DNA from: Cercis canadensis
Lineage: Eukaryota; Streptophyta; Magnoliopsida; Fabales; Fabaceae
Assembly: GCA_003255065.1 (NCBI GenBank)
Contig: QAOA01007382.1
Coordinates: forward strand, 136,571-200,570
Reading direction: 5' to 3'
DNA length: 64,000 nucleotides
Shown here: piece by piece, positions 22,348 to 33,300 of the stretch
Layout of the letters: every line of letters starts with the position of its first letter
How positions within the stretch are numbered: the stretch's first letter is position 1
Program-made: the position numbers and the translations under genes
The notes under the pieces: model-generated
Databases searched by the model: none
What the model was told of the DNA's origin: nothing
What the model saw: only the letters and a program-made list of their open reading frames with translations

Positions 22348-25300
22348 ATGGAGGATTCAGAGGGAGTCCTCAGCTTCGACTTCGAGGGCGGCCTTGACGC
22401 CGCTCCGCCCAACCCCGCCGCGATGGGACCTGTGGTCCAATCTGATTCTTCTGCCACTGCTGCTTCCGCCGCAGCTAACGGTGGCGCCTCCGGAATCGCT
22501 GCCGCTCCCTCCACCGATCATGCTGTCGGAAATATCCCTGGGCGGCGGAGCTTTCGTCAGACGGTGTGCCGGCACTGGCTTCGTAGCCTCTGCATGAAAG
22601 GCGATGCCTGCGGCTTCTTACACCAGTATGACAAGTCCCGGATGCCCGTGTGCCGGTTTTTCAGATTGTACGGGGAGTGTCGCGAGCAGGATTGCGTGTA
22701 TAAGCATACAAATGAAGATATCAAGGAGTGTAACATGTATGTTTGCTTCGAATTTCAGTGTAGTTAATGCTCTATTTAACTTCCTTTCTTTTTTCCCTTT
22801 CTGTGTATGATTGAAGGTTATGTTTTCCTTGTTGATTGTGAGTTTAAGTTTGATGGATTGATAAATTTCACTAGTAGATGAGTGGCTGGTTCGTTGAGTC
22901 TGGGTTGTGAATTCATGGTTTATATTCTTTTCTATTGTGTGACAAATGTTCTATATTTTGCTCTTCTTCCCTCCCAAAAATAATTTTCTCCTCGTAGATT
23001 GTCATTTCAAAGCATATTTACAAATCTGCTTCACAATGCAGACTTGGAACATGTTGAATGTGCAAATGATCACATGTTTAGGATTTTTGTTCTATTTGGA
23101 TGCTCAAACATGATGTTTGTTATAGTATTTTACTTATCTGCTTTAGATATGCATTGCATTCTAGCTGCTTGGACAGTTTGGAGTGATCTCTTTGGCATCT
23201 TTTGTGAGCAGTGGGTTTGCCCATAACAGTTGGAACAGCTTGCTGATTCATTTAAGGGGTTTTGGGAGAGAAAAAGTGGGTAAGATTTTGTGGTAGTTTG
23301 GACTTTGGTTGGAGGAAAGTGTTTGAATTTTAAAGTAAAAGTTTCTGCCTTATTCATTTTCGAGATCTGCATTAGTTCATGCATTTAGGCTTTGTTATGT
23401 TGTTCTGCTTATCAAATATCTACTGAGGGCTTCTCTGATGGACTCCCAAATAGTGGTTATGTATTTTGTGCTCTCTTACTTTGTCAATGGTGTCTATGAG
23501 GATATCTTATTCTGCTCTTGTATTTTTTCCCCTCTCTCTTCTATAAATAGATTACTTATTTTATTGGAGGGCACAGCACAGATTTGCATCATATATTTAA
23601 TTAGTTCTATGTATGTTTGGCTGTAATTTTATTGCTTAAGATAAGATCATGAACTTGTATGTTTATGATATGGATAATTCTGCATCTACAGGTACAAGTT
23701 AGGATTTTGTCCCAATGGTCCTGATTGCCGGTATAGGCATGCAAAGACACCTGGACCTCCGCCTTCAGTTGAAGAGGTCCTTCAAAAGATCCAGCATTTA
23801 TATTCTTACAATTACAATGCATCTAACAAATTTTATCAACAAAGGGGCTCTGGCTATCCTCAACAAGCTGAGAAATCCCACTTTCCACAAGGTCCGAATC
23901 CTACGAATCAAGGTATGGGTGGAAAGCCATTAACTGCAGAGTCTGGTAATGTCCAGCAGCAGCAACAAGTTCCACAGTCACAGCAGCAGGTTAACCAGAA
24001 CCAAATCCAAAACCTTCCTAATGGCCAGCCCAATCAAGCAAACCGAACTGCGATACCTTTACCTCAAGGAATATCTAGGTGTGTTCAGAGTCCTGTAGTT
24101 TTCAGTTGGGCTGTGTAAATAAGTCATTTGTATGCATACACTGATATTTTTGCAAAGTATATATTGAAGTATTATTGTCCTGGGAGATTAGTAAACATTT
24201 GTCAGCTGTAGTTGGTTTCTCCTAAGAGTACTGTAGTCCACTTGGCTGTTTACGCATAAATTTCATGCTGTACATTATTGTTTGAGTTTTTTATACAGTT
24301 GATTTGCTTTTATCCTTGCACATGGTATTATCTTATAGTTTTTTTCCTAATAAGAAATCCTGAAGTTGTATTTTTGTGGTATTTCTTTGAGAAATTTATG
24401 CCCCAGTTTATTGCTGAATGTCTGAACAATCAATTTCATGAATCTGTTAAGATTAGTAGCACTTACGGAATTTCTCTTGCATTATATTTTCTGCGTACTG
24501 TCTTTAGTTGTTGTTTTTTTTTTTTTTTTTAAATTTATATATCTTTTTTAATAAAAGAAGAATTTTTAATATAAAGAAGAAAAGTACATAGATGGACAAT
24601 AAGAAATCTGTGTAAAGGGACCAAAACAACAGGACACAGAAACCATAGAAGAAAACATTTGATTGAAAGAGCTCTCCGATCCCTCTGTAAATCCAAGAGA
24701 GAACCTCTTATAGAAACCATTTGATGAGACCCACAAAAAAGCCAAGCAAATAGCTCAAAAGATGCAAGAGAAGAAATCTTGGTGGAATAGTTTGGCATTA
24801 AGCACCAGCACTAAGCACCATAATCCTGCAAAGAGAGCATACTTCCAAAGGACCATACACTTCTTCTTCTACCATAACCTCTAAAATAAATGAACAAAAA
24901 AATGTTCAATAGAGGATGGGTGAACCAATTGCTTGATAGAAACTCCAAAGAATCAATTTCAAAGTTGTCAAGCAACTTCACAATGTAGGAAAAAGATGAC
25001 TGGTTGTCTCTGAGAATCANCAGTAAGCACCATAATCCTGCAAAGAGAGCATACTTCCAAAGGACCATACACTTCTTTTTCTACCATAACCTCTAAAATA
25101 AATGAACAAAAAAATGTTCAATAGAGGATGGGTGAACCAATTGCTTGATAGAAACTCCAAAGAATCAATTTCAAAGTTGTCAAGCAACTTCACAATGTAG
25201 GAAAAAGATGACTGGTTGTCTCTGAGAATCAGGAGAATGAGCCTTGTCAGTCCTATTTCTATTAATCCTAGTGATTAACACTGTCCGAACAAAATTCTTA

Positions 25301-27234
25301 ACCTTAGAGGGAACCTTAATCTTTTATTGCTTGGTTATGCCATGTTGGAACTTTCTTAATAGAACTTTACAATTGTACTTGTTTAAGAAAAAAAAGCATC
25401 TTATATTAGTTTGGGAACTGGAATTTAATTAAATGTTTTTCCCCTTAACTGTATGACTCCCTGCATTTGGTGCAAAATTATATCTATCCTATGTCAGTTT
25501 GTATAATAACTGTATCTTTCCCCCTTTTAATGTTGCTTATTCTGATTCCACAAAGATAGCACTTTAGGGGTGCTCATTTTTCTTGTCATTTGGTGTATGT
25601 AATTGTAGGCTATATTCACCTCTCTCCGGGTATTGCTACACTCATTAGCATTTCAATAACCTTCTCTTATAAATTTGAAATGAGGGCCTGTTCTTCAAAA
25701 TCACAATAGAGTCCAGTACCTTTGGGTTGTGATGTTTTCCTCATAGCACTTTAAATTCTTGCTTGGCAGCATTTTATCAAATGAGGTTGCATTTTTCTGT
25801 TCTATGGTAAATGCTTTTTGGTTCTTGTGTCACATTCACTGAAGGCACATGCTAGTTGGTTTCTTGCATTTTGATCATCAATTGACTGTGAAGCATTTAG
25901 CCTTAATTGTTCTTATCCAAAAAGAAAAATAGCCTTAATTGTATAAATTATACACAGTTCACGTTGATCTAGCCTCTATTCATTTTGAAGTCACAGTACC
26001 CTAAATACCCAAGCATCAAGTTTTCCGTAACAACCTACACAAGGTTGTCAGTTATTTTTTGGAATCCACAGTAAAAAGAAAGGAAGTATATTTATGTTTT
26101 AAAAAATAATTGGCATATTGTTGAAAATTTGAAGGAAGTGTATATGTATACACACTATATTAAAAAGAAATGGTTAACATATTTAAGGAGGAATAGCTTG
26201 CCAACTATACACACCCCGCACTCTGTAATACTTCTCTTTTAGTGTATCATATGTTCTCGATTTTTACTTCCTACTAAATTTTCTTTTAGTGCCACCAATC
26301 TCTTATTATGTTATCAATCCTGTGTGACTACTCTTTGAACACCTTCCAGATAAATTATTCTAGGAAAGTATACATGTTCTGTAATTAACATTATATGCTG
26401 CATAATTCTGGTTAAGTGTCTTTACGTGTTCTTGTTACTGCTGAATATGTAAACATACTATGTTATGAATCTAATGATGTAGTCCAGAAATTGAAAACTG
26501 GTCATTTTCATGATTGGTTTATGCCAAAATTAAGAGTAGTTATCCTATACAAATATTATGTCAGTTGAAGCAAAATCTTTCACGTCACATGTAGGAATTA
26601 TGGTACACTGATATCTTTTCCACCTAAAATCTTAGGTATTTTATAGTTAAAAGTTGCAACCGTGAAAATTTGGAGCTTTCAGTACAACAAGGAGTATGGG
26701 CAACTCAAAGGAGCAATGAAGCTAAACTGAATGAAGCTTTTGATTCAGTGGAAAATGTGATATTGATATTCTCAGTCAACCGAACTCGACATTTCCAGGT
26801 ATGTCTCAAATTTTGGATCCCACTTGACTAGGTTTGTTCAATTGTATGAAGTTAGGCCCAGATCTCTTTGCTAACCAATCATCAGCTGGAAATGAAGAAA
26901 TTCAAATTATTTTAAAACTTAGCATTCCTTAAGATTTTTACTGATTACTAGGATGGAAAGGTCAGAAGATAGATCTGTGTGCAACATTGGGCTTATTATA
27001 TTCTGATCAAAATGTGAAACTATTTTCATATTTAATCTTAGTAGACAATTGTGCCTTCCTGGCATTAGTATTTTACATCAAAGCTGTGGCACAGCCTCCT
27101 GGTGTAAAGTGCAACCATGAAAGTGGTGAGGGTGAGATTGGTATTGCTTATTTGGATGTATTACAAACCCCGACTACATGATGTTAATCATGGGTTTGGG
27201 ATTGCTTATTGTGGGCTGCTTGTTCCCTATATAT

Positions 27235-27300
<66 letters not shown>

Positions 27301-30300
27301 TCTCTGCTAAGTTTATATGCAATTGGTTTTCAAAAACATTTTGACACTTATAGAGGTAGACCAATTACTGATTTTAGATCCTGCTGGCACTTTTTCAATG
27401 TTTTTATACAAAAGGATTCCTGTTTACTCAGGTTACAATGTGAACTAAAAGTCTTAGATCTTTTACTGACTTCTATCAAACTCCTCACCACTTTTGATAG
27501 TTTCTTTTGACTTTAATTACCAAAAAATGTTGTTTGTACAGCAGTACTCAAAACTAGTGTTTCTAAAAGTTGCTTAATGGACATCCTTTTAAGGGATGGA
27601 AGAATTATTTAAGGCGTAGACATAGGAACTTAGTTTTAGGCTTTTATTTAGCCTTTATTCTAGAATCTAGATATGCTTTATTTGCTTTATCTTTTTTTGC
27701 AAAAGAGTTTGATGTTTAAGGCAAGGAGAAATGTATCTATGCAGATAATTATGTGGTGTTTCTTGCCGCATGATAATGGTTTTCTGCTGATGATTTGATA
27801 TTTTGATTTCATGTGGGAGGTGGCAATATAATTTTGTAAACCTGTATTATGCGCTGAAACAGCTTAAATCAATTATGTATTAACTTTCTTTGTTCTACTA
27901 AGATCATCAAATTTTACCAATTAGCACTTAAGTTTTCGACATTATGAATTCATTTGAGCACTGAAAATCTATTCTTTTGTGAAACGGATCTCTAGCATCA
28001 ATTTTCTATGGCTGTGGTTAAGATACTGAATCTGAAGTAATCTACATTTTGGCAGGGTTGTGCAAAGATGACATCCAGAATTGGTGGGTCTGTTCCCGGG
28101 GGAAACTGGAAATATGCACATGGAACTGCACATTACGGGCGGAATTTTTCAGTTAAATGGTTAAAGGTATAAAACTCTGCTATCAACTTCCATGAGTTGT
28201 TTTTCTGATGGATACCAATATTCCAAGGGGTGAAGCCAAGTAAGCTGAAAGTATACATAATTGGACCCTCAAGGAGAAAAAAGGAAATTAGATATTGAAA
28301 AGCATCGTGTTGGAGAAGCTTTCAAATTAATTACCTTTTACCTCTTTCATTGAATACCTTGGACTATTTGGAATAGTCCCTTTGTCTTCTATGGTGAGCA
28401 GTGGGCCACATTATTTTGAGAATCTCAAGATGACTCTTTACTGACATTTTGGGAGGAAGCTGTAAAATTTTGCAGAGTAGTGCCCTGTCTGTTGAGGAAA
28501 AATTCAAAAACTTTTAAGCAGAAGTTATTGCTTTTACACTTTTTATGGTGTAAGATTGTCACTTCCAGTAGCACCCAACTATTTGGTTTTTTTTTTTTTT
28601 TTTTCGATTTTGGGGAAATATTCACTTAAGTTGGAGAAAGTAAATGGCTCAATACATTTGTAGAATCAGATTGTTATTTTGGTATTTCTGTAGTATTCAT
28701 CTATTGAGGTTTCTGAGAAGGCTTCTTTAAGAAATATGCGAATAGATTGGAGAACTTTACTCTCCTTTTTGTACCTTTACATGTTTTTCTTTATTCTTTT
28801 GATTTGATGTATTAGCACTGTCTATTTACTTTCTATTTTTCTTTCCTCTGCGATTATAAATGCCTCCTTTTATCTAAAACAAATGAAAGAAAAAAAGGTT
28901 CAAATAGCAAAGAATAATGTCAGACCATGGGAACTCTGGAAGCCAGCACTTGATCCTTAAAGCTGAAACACTGAAGCCTAAGCGTACTGGCTTGAGAATT
29001 CCCATTTCTGGTCTTCTAACTCCACAGACTTAGAAGTCCTCACATTCCTTTTCTGCTATATGTTTCATACCAATCTATTTCTTTAATGTCTTCCCATTTT
29101 AAACAAACTCGGGTAGAGTGACTGGAATTACCCATTTGTTGTCAAATGTAAGTTCTTACAGATAAGATATTGTGGAATCTGATGTATTTCTGTTATGTCC
29201 TTCTTTTCATTTCTTTCCTTTTGCTCCTAGAGGTCCCTATTGTAACTTGGTATTTTTTTTTAATAAGAGACTTGTGATTCATTGGAAAAAAGAAATCCTT
29301 AGCTATACATTTTTCTCTAGTGATTTTTTAATTTGGTGTCATTGCTTCCTAAGAGGTCCCTTCCCCATGATATTGCTTTTTCACTTTCCCAGTTGTTTCC
29401 AATTTCGAAAATGTGTGGACAAAATGATAGTGTTCTTATTATGTCTAATTGCAATCTCTTATATGCAGTTATGTGAGCTGTCCTTCCACAAAACTAGGCA
29501 TTTAAGGAATCCATACAACGAAAACTTACCAGTGAAGGTATTGTCTTTGCCATTTCTATAATCTATTCTAAGCTTCGTAGGAGTTGTCCGTGTTTTACTC
29601 TATTATTTCAGTATACTACTTTTACTAGTTCTAGTTCCTCAAATTTACTTGAGCATAAAACGTTCTGTCTAAAAATTTGATTTTTATTTACTGCTATAAC
29701 CAGTAAGATTACAGCAGGGAATAATGTAATGTGTTGCATAAAGGTAATATAGGATTTTCAATTTTCAGAAATATTATGTCTTCATTAGTGACATATAACA
29801 GCCTTAAAAATCTTGAGTACATAAACTGATATGCAAAAGAGAAGGGCTGGACTTGGTCTTAGTTGTTCAGTTCCATTTAGATTGTGTTCATTTGCTGATC
29901 TGACAAGCCATTCCTGAGGATAGANGTTCCTCAAATTTACTTAAGCATAAAACGTTCTGTCTAAAAATTTGATTTTTATTTACTGCTATAACCAGTAAGA
30001 TTACAGCAGGGAATAATGTAATGTGTTGCATAAAGGTAATATAGGATTTTCAATTTTCAGAAATATTATGTCTTCATTAGTGACATATAACAGCCTTAAA
30101 AATCTTGAGTACATAAACTGATATGCAAAAGAGAAGGGCTGGACTTGGTCTTAGTTGTTCAGTTCCATTTAGATTCTGTTCATTTGCTGATCTGACAAGC
30201 CATTCCTGAGGATAGATTTTGGCTTTGACTGTATACTCTCAACTAGGATTAATCTCTTAGAGACTTAAAGAAATAGTACCCTTTCTTTGGTTTTCACAGA

Positions 30301-33300
30301 CGTAGGACTGTGGAAGGCTTAGGATTTAATAGGTTAATATTAGGGTTTTCTTGGATGGTTTTAAGTAGGGGTGTTCATGGGTTGGTTTGGGTGGGTTGGA
30401 AGGGATTTGAGCAACCGAACCGATTAGACATCATCGGTTTGGTTCAGTTCGGTTTAAGTGAATTTCATTGCAAAACCCAAACCAAACCAACAACGAGCAG
30501 TTCGGTTTGGTCGGTTTGAGAACTTATGACCAAGCGCTCCTCAACTGGTTTCCTTACCGCAAAGTCTGTTGCCAATTGGCAAAAGGAAAAAGCTGCTTGA
30601 ATGGTGAGGAGGAGAGGGAGGGAAGAGGGAGGGTTATTGTTTGGAGAAAACACTAGTTCCAAAATACCCAGATTATATGAACTAAAATTCAAAAAATCCC
30701 TTACCTTCCTTCCTTGAAACTCAGCTGCAAGCCTGCAATCTCCAACTTGATGACCAAAAATGGGATGATTGAAGGTGATGAATGAGGGAGAGGGAGACGG
30801 CGGCACGAGAATTTAGATGTGAGGTGAGTGAGAGTTGAGAGACACAACTCCAAGGAAAGCTGCAAATGAGAAATCAGAGACAGACAGGCCAAATCAGAGA
30901 GGGAGCGGCCAAGGAAGGAGAAGAGGAGAAAGAGACAGAGAGGCCAAATCAGAGAGGGAGAGGCAGAGGAAAGAGAAGAGGAGAAAGAGACAGAGAGGCC
31001 AAATCAGAGAGGAAGAGGTGAAGAGCGAGATGGGGTTGCTAGCAGAGCAAGTTCGAGAGCAGCAATCACAAAAAGAGGAAGAGATTGAGAGCAACAGCAG
31101 TATATCATGGAGTTAGGGACTTGGGGTTTCAGAAATCAGAAGGGGAGAGAGTTAGCGATAGAGCTTTAATGAGGTGGGTAATAATTCTGAAGTGAAAGAG
31201 TTTTACTGAAAGGGATAAAACAATGTAGTATAGAAGGGATATGTTAATAAATAAAAGAACAAAAAAAAAATTCTGTGTTTTAATGACTTTGGTTCGGTTT
31301 GGTTTAACCAATGGTTTGGGATTCCAAACCATTTTTTAAGAGCAGAAAATAGGTTGAAGGCTCATTGGGGTATGTGAGGGCAAGGATGGCTTGGCAATAA
31401 TGTCTTACCAAAAATAAGGAATAAAGTCCTAATCCTACATGGATTTAACTTTCTGCTAATATTAACCGATAAGGAATACCTAGACATTAAAATGAAAAAA
31501 CCAACACAGCCCAAATAACATAAATCCATCCCAAATCAATGACACAGGAATGTGAATAAATAATCCTAGGACTGAAAATAAAAAATTAAGTATAGTAACA
31601 ACTTTCTGGTCCAAATAATAACCCTCAACGGTTGTGACTAGTATGGTCGTAATATTTCAATACAACCATAAAAGTAAGTAAATCAAATTGCTGAGACAAT
31701 TTGATCATTAGCCTTAGGCTTTCTTGATAATAGTCCATCCTAGGTTACTCACCCTCACTCATCATCTTTAGCTTTCAAATGGGTATGATATGAAAACAGC
31801 TTAGACCAAGTGATGTAGAGTTTGATCTTGGCTGTTGTATTCTCATGATCAAATTTCAGCTCAATGTAGTTTTGGATCTGTTCATTGTGAACACACACTT
31901 CAAGCCCAATAGGCTCTCCTGTTATGACCTGTTAGCAATATAAAAAAGGCTATTTTCAGTGCTTACCTATGAGTTTCAAGTTTTTAGGTCGAGTTTGGCA
32001 TGCAATGAGACCCCTTTGACAAAGTGGTTCAATGTTTAACTTCGACTATGTCCAGTTTGATACTTCTCCCATTGCATTATAGATGTTCCATTTGACTTTG
32101 CCATTTTCAGGAAGACTCTTAATTTTTTACAAATGGCATCATATCCTTTTACAAAGTTTGTTTTATGATTTTACATGTCATATCAAATTATTATTTCCAT
32201 AAGCACCTCAAACTTTCTCAAATTCAAAAACAAAAGTAAGGATGGTTAAGGTTTCTAAATATCTGAAAAGAAAATTGAGACATATGGGACTGAGGGAGGG
32301 ATTGAATTTCTGCTTAAGGTAGTGAAGCAGCTTGAAGAAACAAAGCTCCATCGTCTTCACTAGAGTTCATGTTATGTTAGAGACAATTTTTCTTTTTTTA
32401 CGGCACTCACCTAAAGGCTAAAGTTTTTGGTTTGAGTGCTTCTACAGAGAAAAATTGTATTTGCATTCCCTCCCTTTCCTTTCTGAATCCAGTGGTTTGG
32501 CTTTTGATTTGATCATTATGAAGGTGCTAGTTTGGATTTACCACTCCCATGAATAAGATTTTGAATTATCCCCTTCTTGCTTAATATTTTCTTTTTTGCC
32601 ATTGTGGCCGCCCTTTTGAATGTCTATTCTGCATGAATACTTTTCCGGGAATCCTTTATCTACCTAAATGTAACTTTTTAAAAGTTGCAGTCTCTTGTCA
32701 CTTTTGACTATTGAGATTATGCTATTTTTAACTGCTTGACTTCTCAACAATTGAGAGTTGATATATAACTAGGCATTGCTGTCAGTCAGCATATTCAACC
32801 AGCTTCCTAATGAATTGTTGATTTCCAACTACACGTACACTGCATGCATGCTGACTGTTTTTGCAGAAACCAAGTTTAGGCATTATTCTATACTCTATAG
32901 ATTGGGTTTTTATGGTGCCAAACCATGTGGAAAGTAATATTGATATATACATGCAAAGACCATCAGTAAACCATTTCAAAAGGCCCTGATAGATATAAAA
33001 TTTGAAAATTTTTCTTATATCTGGAGATCATGTGTACTGTCTAAAGAAAAGGGCAACCATTTTTAATGAACAAATCATATATGCACTAATCATGTATCTG
33101 CAGTATATATGTAGGAGACAACTAGTCATTCATATTGTCCTTCATTTTATATAGTAACCAATCTATCATTTCTATATTACATTTTAGCTTGCTTGAGGCT
33201 TCTGTTAATTAGTTTACAATTAGATTGGAGTATGAGCACTAGTTTATTTTGTTTGTTTATATAATTGCAGATAAGTAGAGATTGTCAGGAGCTGGAGCCC

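Noticed and set aside
21065..22736. CPSF30 exon-1 duplication as an assembly artefact
   Set aside because: There is no N between the copies and they differ by many substitutions and indels concentrated in the low-complexity region, unlike the N-flanked duplications.
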